Below, in pieces: positions 45,581 through 58,524 of a DNA stretch of 64,000 nt. The position numbers and the translations under genes are program-made. This stretch comes from Fistularia commersonii (Eukaryota; Chordata; Actinopteri; Syngnathiformes; Fistulariidae), in assembly GCA_037954325.1 (NCBI GenBank), contig JBBMNZ010000027.1:5769001-5833000 (forward strand), written 5' to 3'. Each line of letters opens with the position of its first letter. Position 1 is the first letter of the stretch. The notes below the pieces were generated by a model. That model was not told the origin of the DNA. It searched no databases and saw only the letters and a list, made by a program, of their open reading frames with translations.

Positions 45581-45612
45581 TTATATATAGGCAGCTCTCT
45601 CGCCTTATAAGG
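45581..45612 (+). promoter_or_regulatory. myom2: Muscle-type core promoter: MEF2/TATA site plus CArG box
   Basis: TTATATATAG at 45581-45590 fits the MEF2 consensus YTAWWWWTAR and could also serve as a TATA box. CCTTATAAGG at 45603-45612 is a perfect CArG box (CC, six A/T, GG) for SRF. An E-box CAGGTG follows at 45626-45631. The cluster sits just upstream of a putative noncoding exon ending in a GTGAGA donor at 45740, and serves a sarcomere gene. Site matches are seen; use as the promoter is inferred. Confidence 0.65.
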
Positions 45613-45619
45613 TCTCGGA

Positions 45620-45740
45620 GAGAGGCAGGTGGGGGTCGGCTAGAGAAGGGCTTGGTTTTGTTGGCTTTGGACTTGGTTTAGGCTGACTCCTTGTGGAATC
45701 AGGCTGACAACCGAAGTCACTGCAGAGGACATCCCAAGGG
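45620..45740 (+). other. myom2: Putative noncoding first exon of myom2
   Basis: About 120 nt between the TATA/CArG cluster and the donor AAGGG|GTGAGA. It has no useful open frame. It would splice to the acceptor CCCACAG|GTTC at 47642/47643, which places only 7 nt of UTR before the ATG of the next exon. The start is approximate, set about 30 nt downstream of the A/T boxes. Confidence 0.5.
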
Positions 45741-47642
45741 GTGAGAATACCATTTATTTAAGTATACTGTCTTTTCTTTGGCTAGCTCCTCTGTGTATTG
45801 TGATTATCAGGTCATGTAGCAGGTGTGTTAAGTAGGGAGAGTTAAAATGAAAGTGGACTACAGGGCAAGAGTGGATGCATGCAGCAGAGTGATGGAAGAT
45901 AGAATTTGTCAATTATCTGAGTCATGATTATGACAATATAATCAATTATTGTAATTAAGTTGTTAAAACATTATTATAATAATGTGAGTAATTGCTCATC
46001 TAGGGCTAAATATTCATATGAAAAACAAACGCACAAAGTTATTCTGTCAAAACAGACAATTGAGAGCTTGATTTTAAATGTGTTTTTTATTTTTAATTTT
46101 TTCCTCATTTTTTAACTATTATTTTTACATGTACTCGTTTCATTTGACTTGATACAATTGTTGACATTGGTACAATTCATCATAAATTGAGAAACACACA
46201 TCATTGTATTGCCAGATGTTAGAACCAGGCAAGTGTTTCATTGAGGAAAGTATCAAGAACCATGGAGGTTTCTACAGCTATGGTTGAAATTGCAGAGGTT
46301 TAGCATTACAGAGAAAGACGCTCAGGTTTCATTTGGCATGTATTTGAGTTGTTACTGTACCGGCATCTGCGATAGAGGCAGAAGGTTGCTGATCAGATGG
46401 TCTGACAGAGCTGGAGTGTGGACCTCCTCCAATTATTCATTTCCTGCAGGCAGATGAAGTTGATGCTTCATTAACATGATCATGCACTGCTGTTGTGTCT
46501 GTCTTTCAGTGCAAAGTAAGGTATGATGTTTGTGCAGTTTGAAAACATTTTCCAGTTGGGATTTCTATGATAAGTTTCATGCTCTGGGTTGTACATGTTG
46601 GTCTTTTGGTTTCTGGATAAGGTGAGGTAAAATCACATTTTCATTGAGACATGACAACGAAGCTTTAATCAGAATATATACCAAGGGTAATACTGACTTT
46701 CATAAATGGGACTAAGGAGAGACTATGAGCATAAACATATTTCAAATCAAAACCTCTCCTGCAAAAATGCAATAGTTGTAATTAATCTGGGACTCCGCGG
46801 CTCAAGCTTAGTAGTTAGGGGGTTGTGGTATCCCATATTTGATTGACTGGCTGTCCGGGGGCATTAGACAAATGTTTTTAGAAGGATGGAAACAGACCAT
46901 CTTTGCCAAAGCTGCACATCTTATGTTTTCGGGGTGAGGTTTGGACTGGGGGGAAGCAGTTCATGTTTCATCTGACCACATATCTGGTGTGTCTGAAGAG
47001 AGCTGATGTAAAGGAATTTGGTGTGTATGTGCATAATGTAAGACAAACTAAAGAGTTCTTTCAGTAAATTTCAACGGTCGTGTTCTATCAAAAACATTTT
47101 TGGCAGCCGAGGAGAAGAAGCATATAGTCTTAATTTAGGATGTTGGAAGCTGAGAGAAATCAGAAAGCTCTTGTTTCAAATTGTTCATCTGGTTGTGTTT
47201 TGTGGTTGTACTACAGATCACCATTCCTTCTCATAAAGGATATAAACAACGAAACATAGACACAAAACAAAAAACAGGGGTATGTTTGGGTACCTGTTTG
47301 GGTGTCTTCGAATTAATATGTCACCTTGTCATTGTTGAGCTGCCGGTATGACTCTTCTGTTTATGTGTCTGAATGTGACCATGTGTACAATTTCCACGAG
47401 GGCTTTCATTTTGGTCAGGGAATATCAGTTAATTCAAACATATAGTGCAGTGTTGATGCACATCATATCTGAAGAATGCCTTTTTTTTGCCATCTTAAAA
47501 GATCTTTTCCCCAAAGCCTTTTTGAAAGTCCCTTAGGGTTGGCAGCATTCATGTGCATTGGTGTGAGTTAGCGTCACTGTCATATTATCGGTAACGATCC
47601 CTGTCACCATGTCAGTCTCTGTGTATTTTGACGGTCCCACAG
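45741..47642 (+). other. myom2: myom2 intron 1 (inferred)
   Basis: About 1.9 kb between the putative noncoding exon and the first coding exon. No further exon is supported. First introns of muscle genes often hold enhancers, but none is identified here. Confidence 0.4.
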
Positions 47643-47720
47643 GTTCATCATGAGGCGTGGGAATTACAACCATGAATACCACCACAAACAGAGCAAATAT
47701 GTGGTTAAAGAATACAGCAG
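47643..47720 (+). CDS. myom2: myom2 first coding exon (head region)
   Basis: The ATG at 47650 opens MRRGNYNHEYHHKQSKYVVK and the exon ends at a GTACAG donor, phase 2, which fits the next exon at 49408 exactly. The spacing of aromatic and basic residues resembles the human M-protein head (HFDQSYRNIQTRYLLDEY). An out-of-frame ATGTCAGTC lies just upstream of the acceptor; it is probably intronic, but an alternative start was not excluded. Confidence 0.7.
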
Positions 47721-50700
47721 GTACAGGAGGGGATGAGATGTTTAATATCTAAAACCTTCACTTTAATTCAGCTAATACATCATTAATGGTAGTAATTAGA
47801 CTGTCATAACCTAACCATAACAGCACAACAGTACTAACCTGGTTGATGTTAGGCTACATCTAGCAGTGATCATAACCAGGCCTGACCGTGTCTGAAGATA
47901 TATTTTTGTGATTTTCACAGAGAAAATCTCTTTTTGGTGAGCTCAAGGGTTAATGACCAGTCCTGAATTATGAATTATTGACTATCCAATGTGGTGTCTA
48001 TTCAAAGCTACTACTGTTTACTGGCTAATCAGCAATTTAAAATCAATAACCCAAGTGAGCTCTGCACAGATGGTAGTCATTTTTGTTTGAACCTAGATGT
48101 TTTTCTGCTGTTAAACAAGGGCTGCAAAATTACATTTGTAACCAAAGGGTATTTTTTTTGCCCTTGTCTGTGAAAGGATTACTTTCCAATGATAAACTTA
48201 TGAAAAGCAATTTTGAAATTAGCAATATTATTTATTCCAGTTTTACAAAAAACAACAAAAAAATAATCGTTGTAAAATCTAAAAAATCAGTTGTTAGATT
48301 CCATATTTTCGTCATGATTGGATGAATTGCTATACTTTTTAAATACATCTATTGCTTAATAGCCTTATTTATATGTATTTTAGAGTTTGTGTGTAAGTAT
48401 GTGTAATCAATGTTTAATGTCTCTACTAACCTCTTAAATAATCTTATTCTTGCTGTTGTTCACTTTTCAATGCCTCATTTAAAATATGCTCATTAACACC
48501 GGAGCTCCAACATGCAAAACTTATCCGAGCTTCTTGTCCTTACATAAGTTTTGTATATTTTAGCATTCATTTTAATTTAAATTTCTCAATAAAAATTCCT
48601 TTCCCTTTCATTTCAAACTCAAGGTAAGTATCTGTTGCTTTGACTGCGGCGAATACGAAGGATAGATGCATATTCAGTCATTCATTTCTCTGTGGATGCG
48701 TCAGCCAATATCTGTAAACAAAATCTGTGAGAAAGGTTTGAAGGACCAGAAAACAGTCTAGATGACACCAAATATAACAGAGAGCTCCCCCTCTCAGCCT
48801 CTAGTTTCCATAAATTGTTGGGCCTCGGTGCCTCATAGAGGGGCAAGAGGTGATTGAAGTCAGGCTTAATCAAGGAAGTTTACCTTTCTTGTCCCTATTA
48901 CTATGTCTTTGGAAGGTTCCTGCTTGCCTTGCAGAGACCAGCTTTGCATTCCTCTATGTGTTTGTTGGTATTGTTATCAAGGCTGAAAGTGAGTGAATTT
49001 TCACCCCTAGGTTTGTACAAATATGCCCAAATCTGAGAAATTAAAATTAGACAATTCAGTGTCCGATTGTGTGACTGCTTAGTTTAGTCCAGAAGTGGAA
49101 GAGTATAATGAGAGTATGTGCGGACAATAATCTCTGGTTATAATCAAAGGTTTCTTTTAATGGCTTTCTTAGAAATGTTACATTTGTCCTAATTCAGAAA
49201 AGGTTACAATGCAAATACTGAAGGACTGGACTAGTATCTGGACTCTTAACTTTCGATTCTTAATTCTTATAATTTTACAGTCAGTGCCTCCAGCAGTATT
49301 ACTATGACATAATGTGACGATAGTAATGCAAGTTATATACATTTTTATAGGTATTTAAAAAGGATTGTATTGGTAATTCATTTCTACTTAACTACTATGC
49401 TTTTCAGCTCTAAGGAGATGGTGGACAGATATGAATACAAAACAAAAGCTTGCATCCAGGAAGTGGTATGAATCTTTCAATTATTTCCATCTTGCTCAAA
49501 ATGTGATCATTACTGTACATCACTGTATGCACATCATTTTGTAGAGTTCTATCAATATCACTATCTTGCTTAATATTTATTTATTATTAGTCCTATTTAG
49601 TTTTGCCAATTGGATCATAGTGTGTGTGTATATGAAAAGGTAATTTGTTGTTTTCCTATTCATATTTAGGTCAAGATGAAGATGACAGACAAATATGTGC
49701 GTGAGGAGCCCATGATCAGGGGACCACAATTCATGGTCCGACTCAGATCTCACACAGTCTTTGAAAACAGTCAGATTAAACTTTTCTGTACTGTTGAGGG
49801 CTTTCCCACACCCATTGTAAAATGGTAAGACTTTTCTCCTGAAAACACACTACCAGTATTGGATATGGCAGCCTTCATGTATCTGCACAAAACATATTCA
49901 AGACTGTTTGTTTGTCCTTGTTTTTACTTCATAGATATTTTTTTGTCTTTCTGATAATAGTCGAACACTTCTCTGTTCGTGGTCCTACATTCTAAGCATT
50001 CTCTCTTCTACAGGTATAAAGATGGAATCACCCTGGATATGTCCTCTGGAAACTACCTTGTTGAATCCAAAGGGGGAAGCCATTCTCTCCTGATTCCAAG
50101 GTAAATGATTCCAACAACATCCAATGGGGTTAGGAATTTTGATACTGATAGTTGATCTTTTAGACATCAGTTCATTCTAAAAATTGATAGATACAATGGA
50201 CCAATGGGCTAACTGCAAATAACAAAATGCATGTAAATTAATTGCATAAGGTACACTGACATGTTACACATTTAAAGTGAAATCTCACTCTGCTGGTTTT
50301 TCAATTCATATTTTGAAATTTAGACAGATTATTAGTCAGCATGAGGATGTTTGGAAACCATGAATACTCATCACATGTTTTTTACATACATGGATACTTA
50401 GTAATTAGACCCATCAAGAATTTCACACTCATTCTGAGCTCCCTTGCTTTGACTATACTCATTTTGATCTTGGCTTCTCACCTGCAAAGTTTTGTGTTGG
50501 ACTGAATAAATCAAAACTGTATGTAGTTTTCTGCAGTTCCACATATTTATGATGATACACATTGACACTGGTATACCTCCAAACCATGATCTGAGAAAAT
50601 CTTCCTTTTCATTCCATTTTGGCTGTCTATTGAAATCTAAATAGTATCAAGGAAATGGCATCATCGAGGATCAGCTGACTGTATGTGTCGCCTATGTGGT

Positions 50701-53700
50701 TGCAATTTGGGAAGCGTGTCGTGTGGAGCTCAGCTGTTCAACTGCTGACCTCAGTGTCACCTGATTCTTTCTCTCTCCTCTCATCCAATCACCTTTAACT
50801 CTTTCTGTCTCAAAGTCACCCACAGCTAAATAATCAAGTATACCTATGTCATGACTCCCCCCGGAAAATATTTCTCAGTCTCATCGGCATCCCATCAGTC
50901 CTTAACGGTCAGAAAGAATAATACTAGGAACAAGTAAAGTTTTTTTTTTTCAAATTAAATATTACAGCTTTAAAGCAAAAAATAGCAAAATATGTATCAT
51001 AGCTGACACCATGTAAGAAATGTGCAAATATGGTTAGTATTTGAGGTTTAGAAGACCACCACTGTCTGTCAAAGAGATCAGTCTAAAGTGTAAATCCTTC
51101 CATCATGGCATTCTATACCAGGATTGGGCAGTGACAGGAGTAGAATTACACTGGTATGTAACTAAGTACTTCAGCAGACTGGTACTTGGCCTGCTGCTTT
51201 TAGATGTTTGTGATTTTAACTTTTTTTTTACTTTCATCATATTACATTTCAATTTACTCATGAAATTTGATATCTTTGATTGATACTTAATTGTTCTTAG
51301 TTTACTTTGAGACCAGGACACACCAGTTTCACGAGCCTGCTTTGTAAGAGAACGGTCAGAATATTCAGCAGCCGTATTGCAGTCACTTCTGCCAACAGTG
51401 ACGGTATTGTTGTATGTTGTCTGTATTAATATTGTAATTGTCGTGATCATGCAACATCACGCCATACTTTGATTATCCATGAGACAATAGCCGTATGGAC
51501 TTCTGTCATTTGTATTTTCTTTAACTGCATGATGCGGTGAATTTCAGCTACTGCAAGTGAGGGTTTATTATGTATTTACTCTGAATCCCCCAATTGTTGC
51601 AAACTGACATATAGGATTGAAGAGATCTGTTATTTTTCACATAGAAGATGGTCATACATCCATGTTGCATTGACTCCATGACTCCAAGTCTAAAGTCTTG
51701 TTCAAGTTTGATTTCATACAATTATGGGATAATAGGAAAATAGGATCACACTGGAATTGGAGCTACCGGGCAATAGGTCTAGAGGAAGACCAAAGAGAAG
51801 ATTTATGGATGTAGTGAGAGGGGATATGAAGGTCGTTGGTGTGAGAAGAGGATACAGAGAATAGGGTGAGATGGAAGCGGTTGATTTGCTGTGGTGACCC
51901 CTGAAGGGAAAAGCCGAAAGGAGGAGAATAGGATCACACACAACATATTACTATGTTGGAAATGGATCAAATCAGTAACTTATCTGATAACTGATGTCTT
52001 GATTTTCAGTGTGTGTGAAAAGTACTCTTTCCAATTTTGCTATTGCCCTCTTTTATGCAGGTTATAGCATAAATGTTTTCATATTTTTTCTCACCTATTA
52101 TATGTATATCACATATGTCAGACACATTTCCTACTGAAATGTATTCAGTTCATTCTGTGATACAATGTACTAAATATTTATTCAGAGTATTAATTGATTA
52201 TTAATTTAAACGACCAGACTGTAGTTTGATATAGTAGAACATTTAGACCAGATTTTAACACTGACTTTGTATATCAAGTTAAAGTTTTCTTTTTTTAGAT
52301 GTTCAACTGATGACACCGCTCAGTATACTGCAGTGGCTTGTAACTTGCATGGGCAGGCATCTACTCAGGCCTCCGTTATTGTCAAAAGTAAGTCAGTCTA
52401 TCTCACCATCTCTATTTCTTTTCTCTCCACCTCACCAACATTTGCTTTTATTTTTCTTGCCCACAGTGTTGAAATACTCATGTAGAAATAGCAAACATGT
52501 TAGTCTGTTTGTGAGTTTGCGATTTGTAATAATGACAAGGGTTAAAAGGTTTTTAAAATCTTGCAGGGTACAAGCAGGATGACGAGTCGTGTCTGTATGC
52601 CTGGCTGCCTTTCACAGGTAATAATCTAAACTGACTGAGGGCGTTAACAATTAATTAGTGTTTCATACCTCTGTTTCCAGTGGTACAAGATACAAAGTTA
52701 GTGCCATACCTTTGCCTGACATTAAAAATGTCTTTCTCATTTCTTGTTTCTTAGCTTCCTTGCTTCCCGAAATCCACTACACAAAGATCCACATAACATT
52801 TGTGGATAAGTTTGGCCCAGTGTTCTCCTCTGAAGGAGGATCTGCGGCTCTGACTGCTTCCATGACTCTGGAACCCAACCTGGCCAACCTGCAGCCTGAG
52901 GCACAATGGTTTAGAGATGGTGACTGGAATATGTTTATTATTTATATCAATATGATAATTGTATATCTGATTATCAAAGTAATATTCAACTAACTCAAAG
53001 TAGCTGACATGCAATTAGAGACATTGTAGTGGAGAATAGGAATACATCATTGAGATAAATATTTTTTGATTGCTAATTTCATTTCTATAATATATAGATG
53101 ACTTTGGTATGACATTGACTGCGGTGTAAAACATGTTTTCATGTTTGTTCTACAAGTCCCTATCTACAGTCAAGCAATATTAATTGTTCCTTGGCGATAA
53201 AGGAGTAAAGGTAAAGATACATCAAAGTTTTGTTTCCTGTTGCTCTCTGTCTCATATACAGACACTCGCCTGTTCGATTCTAAATGGGTGAAGATTGAAA
53301 CTGGCAGAGGGGTCACAACCTTGACTCTCCCAAACCTCTCCAAAGATGATGAAGGCCTATACACACTTCGCATGGTGACGAAAGGAGGCAGTGCAGAACA
53401 TAGTGCATTTGTGTCTGTTGCAGGTGAGGTCTGATTGTTGGTTGGACAAATAAGTGGGTAGCTGAAATTTAAACTTATTATTTCCTTTAAGTGCAACCCT
53501 CCAAGACCTCTTGTGTGTTTGGGTTCATCCTTTGTACAGTTGTGAAGATTTTCTACTGCTCCTATTCAGATCAACACCTGCAGAATATCATTATTGTGCC
53601 TTAAGCTATGTTGCCTCAAAAGTTGAAATTATATTGCATTAGACACATGTCTGATTCATTGCCATTTTCATATATTGCATAGAAGTATATTGCATTTTAC

Positions 53701-56700
53701 AGTTAATACCTAAATATTGTATAATATCATATGTACCAAAATATTAGGTACATATGATATAACTAGAGAAACAATGTCATCGTGTCACTGTACAGATGGC
53801 CCTCCTCCGGTCCCTGGTGCACCTGGTGCTCCGATGGATCTCAAGATCCATGATGCAAATAGGGACTATGTCATTGTGTCATGGAAACCTCCTAATACCA
53901 CGACTGAGGGTCCAATCCTGGGATACTTTGTGGACAAGTAGGAGTTATTGATAAACACCATAAATAGATACACAGACCAACAGAAAGACAAAGACATTAC
54001 TGTAAGTTAGCCGATTAAGTTGGCTTTACTTTATATAAAATGGAGTTTCTGCCTTTTGGTCAAAGACAGTTAACTCCTCTACCCCTTGATTCCTGTTGGG
54101 GTCTTCTATTGTCATATTACATGCTTTATTCAATAGTTTTCCTTCCAAACATGCTAGAGCACAAATGGGTCTATTCAACATGATTATGCTTATTATTACC
54201 TAGATGTCCAAAGAGACACACACTTCTCAAATTTTCCCAAAATTGCACATTTTAAATCTCAAACATTATCATAGTATATGTTTTGACTTATTTTCTTCTG
54301 TTATTTTTTTTTATTAGATGTGAGGTTGGAACAGAAAATTGGACTCAGTGCAATGATCACCCGATAAAGATCTGTAAATACCCCGTGTCTGGGCTGTTCG
54401 AAGGACACTCCTACTACTTCAGAGTCAGAGCTGTCAACTCCCACGGAATAAGCAGAGCGTCCCGCATGTCTGATCCTATCGCTGCACTGGACCCAACTGA
54501 GTTTGAGAGGCTCCATGGTGAGTTTAATAGGATCGCTGTATCGAAACATCATCAATATTACATGATTTTGCAAATTTGATAAGTGTTTCCTGGAGCGATA
54601 GAATATATCTGCTAATATATTGTGCTAGGAGTAATTTCAATAATTGTTTTGCTATTTTCATTCAGACATAGGGCCATTATTAACATTTTATTATTTTGTA
54701 AACTTTTGCTTGATTCTTAAAACTAAAGACTCAACACCTCACTGTTGTACAAGAAACAATTTCAGGTTTCATTGCCTGCTGGTCTCAGCTCTCTCAAAAT
54801 TAAATCCTGAATGGCTTTTTAACACCTTTTTCTTTTAGGTATTCTTATTTGATAAAAATATAGGAACTCACTATAGGAAGCACTATAGCAAGTTGTACAT
54901 TTATTTCATGCTTCAATTTGTTATTGTTCATAAAAGGGACATGCGATTCATATGACAGTCCCAGTCATGTCATGTTTTCTGTTGTTGTCTGTTGTTTATC
55001 TTTCTGTAGTCAAAAAACTTGGTGGGAGACTTGATGTTGTATCTTACCATGATGATGTGGAAGGTGGGTTTTTTGTCCAAACACACACTCTGCACACTGT
55101 TCATGTTATTTTTGTCTGTCATGTTATTCCTATGCAGGAATTAGGACCAAACACCTGGTTTACACAGTGCATGCTGGGCATGTTTAATCACATCTGTGTG
55201 TTTCCGCGTAGCTGAAGGAAAACCACCGGGTTCTCCATCAGGAATCTATGCCTCAGAGACAGACCGAACATATGTTGTTCTTAGCTGGAAAGCCCCTTCG
55301 TATTCCAGCAAGGCCCCCATGTGGTACTACATAGAAAAGGTACAGTGCCACATTGCTGTAAAAGCTGTTCATGTCACTGGGTGAAATGTCTCCCATTTGT
55401 ATTTTATTGTACTTGTCCACCACTCCTGTACATTTCAAAGCAATTTAGTATAGTAGTATGATAAAAAAGAAGCTATTCCGTAATAAGACTACAGATGTTT
55501 GTATTGCAGGGCAGATGGCTTGTGGTCCTCGCTTTTCTTGGCCGATAAAATAGAAAAAAACGATAATTTGACTGATCTTGGAATGGTTTCATTTTTGCAA
55601 AACACACATTTTTTTGTGATATAAAATAACAAAACACAAAAAAACCAAACAAAAAAAACAACAAATATCTTCCTCATTAAATCTTAAAAACATTTCATTA
55701 CTGGAATCAATTTTTGTTTTGGCTTCTTTGCTTGTGTAATACCTAACTAATAAGAGATTGAAAAGTAACAAATTATATATTGTATAAGTGTAACTGCAGG
55801 CACACTTTGTCCCTCTCTCTGTCCCAGCAGAGCATGGCGGACAGCGATGCTTGGCAGCGTATCAACACTCAGGTCCCTATTCGCTCCCCCCGTTATGCTG
55901 TCTTTGACCTGGCAGAAGGCAAGCAGTACAAGTTCAGGGTGTTGTCTGCAAACATTTACGGAACCAGTGAGCCTTCTGAGCCGAGTAGACCCATCGAAAC
56001 TCAGGAACTTAAAGGTCAATGTCTGTTTTGTTTTTACAACAGATCTATATATTTCCCTGTAGGGACGTAATAAGACATACTTTTGAAGGCAGTATCCATC
56101 ATAATTGAAATTAGCAAACAGTCATTGTTCCGATGACATCCATTCAGGTGTGCCATCAGCTCCGGGTCAGGTGATTGCAACCAGGGAAACTGATACTTCT
56201 GTCCTGATTCAGTGGGCTCCTCCGAAAGAACCCAATAATCTGATCGGGTACTACATTGATCAGTGTGTGAAGGGCTCCAAAGATTGGATCTCAGCCAATC
56301 ACAAACCACGCAAGAACACTAAGTATGTGTGTTATAACCAAAAAATAATGTCAGATGGTTGTATATTAAACTGCTGAACTCAATATTGTTACTTAATCAA
56401 GTGGATTATTGTGCATTTGGAAATCATGCTAAGGTGGTTTTGTTCTCAATCCTGTTTCCCTAGATTTGTGGTTAGTGGTCTAACAAAAGGAGAAACCTAT
56501 GTGTTCCGTGTCCAGGCTATCAATGAGATTGGTCTCAGTGATGAATCCCAGGAGTCTGCTCCTCTGACTGTCAAGGCTGCCCTGAGTCAGTAATACCATT
56601 TTAATAGCCCCTTTTCTATTAATTATCATAATCTGTCTTCATACTCTGGGGTGGATTGTGACAGTCATTTTTCATGGTGTTATGGTTAAAATTGTCATCT

Positions 56701-58461
56701 TTTTAGCCCCTCCCTCTGCTCCATATGACATTTCATTGTTGAACTGTGATGGACATTCAATGGTTCTGAACTGGAAAAAGCCTGTTAACTCAGGAGGCGC
56801 ACAGATCAAGGACTATTATGTTGATAAGAGACGCAGTGGAACAACCATGTGGAGGGAACTTCATATTCCACCACTCAAAGACAGACTCTACAAGGTAATC
56901 TGTATTTTTAAAATGAACATACACTTTATTAGGTCGAAGAGTACCTCTACATCTTCATAGAATGGGTCAGAGAAAGAGTGAATAGGGAAGCTGTTCAGAT
57001 TGCTCTCCACAGCTAGTACCCTTTGACACCCCGTATTATGAGCAATATTTGGGAGGGATGCTTGTTTCTTGAAATTCATGATTTCATTTGGGTGAAGCCG
57101 GTGCTCACACACTGGGGCGTCAAAAGAAACTTGAAAGATGTGTAGATGTAACCTATATTACAGTTAAACAATAGTCCTACCAAAATAAAGCCATTAAATG
57201 AGTCAAACAACATTTACATAAATCCAGTATAATCAGATGAAAAGGTGAGAAACTGGTTATTTAAGATGTTACAAAAAGAAAGATGAAAAAAAGAAATTCA
57301 TTTTATTCATTAATTTTTTTGTGCTTAGCTGGGGATCCCACTTTCTCCTTTAATAAAATATTTTTTTGCAGGATCATATTGAAATACCAACTAACCAACA
57401 AGTAATTACCTGAAAAAATAGCTACACTAAAAAATGAGCCTGCTTCGCTTCATTATTCATTTGACTTTTTCTATAATTTTGTGATATTTGGCACTAATTC
57501 TATTTTTAATGCTGCCATTAACAGGTGGAGGGGCTGACAGAAGGGGCAGTCTATCAGTTCCAGGTATATGCAGCCAACATTGCTGGCCTTGGTGCGGCCT
57601 CTAAACACTCTGCTGACTTTAGCTGCGAGACCTGGACTATGCCTGAACCTGGTGAGTAACAAGGATCCTTAACCTTTACATGATTGTGTATCTGGTTGCA
57701 AACTTGGGTAATGCAATTGGCTTTCCTGAGCATTGTTGCACCTCTATTCCATTGTTTAATATAAAAATTGAAACATTTGACATACCTTTGTATGATTTCT
57801 AGTAAAAAAGTACTTGTTGAAATGGAAAGCTCACATATGCACTACTTTGAATTACAAGGTTCCTTGTTCAATTTATGTCCAACAGGCCCAGCATATGACC
57901 TCTCTAACTGTGAAGTGAGAGACAATTCAGTTGTGGTTGAATGGAAAGCACCCGTCTACACTGGTTCTGGACCAGTCACTGGTTATCATGTTGAGTTTGC
58001 CAAGGAGGCATCTTCAGAATGGACTGTGGCCAATGAGACAGCTTGCAGTCACTGCTTCCACAAGGTGAGGTTGCCTTTTAATAAAGTTTTACTAAATATG
58101 AGTTCCTAGTTCCTCTTCGGAGAGTTTGAAAATCATTGCTCAAAGCCCCCTTCACCAGTTATCTCCGCATTGTATTCTGTTCTTCATGAAACACAACAGA
58201 TAAAATAACATACCAGGAAAATGAAGCGGGTTGTACTGTGCTATTGGAACAGTAGGGTACTATTTGTTATACAATTAAGCTTGTAGTTTGTTTGCTATAA
58301 TTCTACTTTACATTATACAACCTGTATTTGTATGCAACATAATGATACCATTCTGCAAAGGTACTTTTTGAAAGGGAGATATTGAAATCCTTGGCACTGA
58401 CATCTAGCGTACAAATTCAGCAATTACAGTTGAAGCATGTACATATGATTTTTGCTAGTAC

Positions 58462-58524
<63 letters not shown>

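Noticed and set aside
46795..46880. Possible tRNA-like head of a SINE
   Set aside because: A and B boxes are too degenerate and no SINE body follows.
47611..47649. Upstream ATG (ATGTCAGTCTCTG) as the myom2 start
   Set aside because: It is out of frame with the coding exon and lies in the pyrimidine-rich intron end before a CACAG acceptor.
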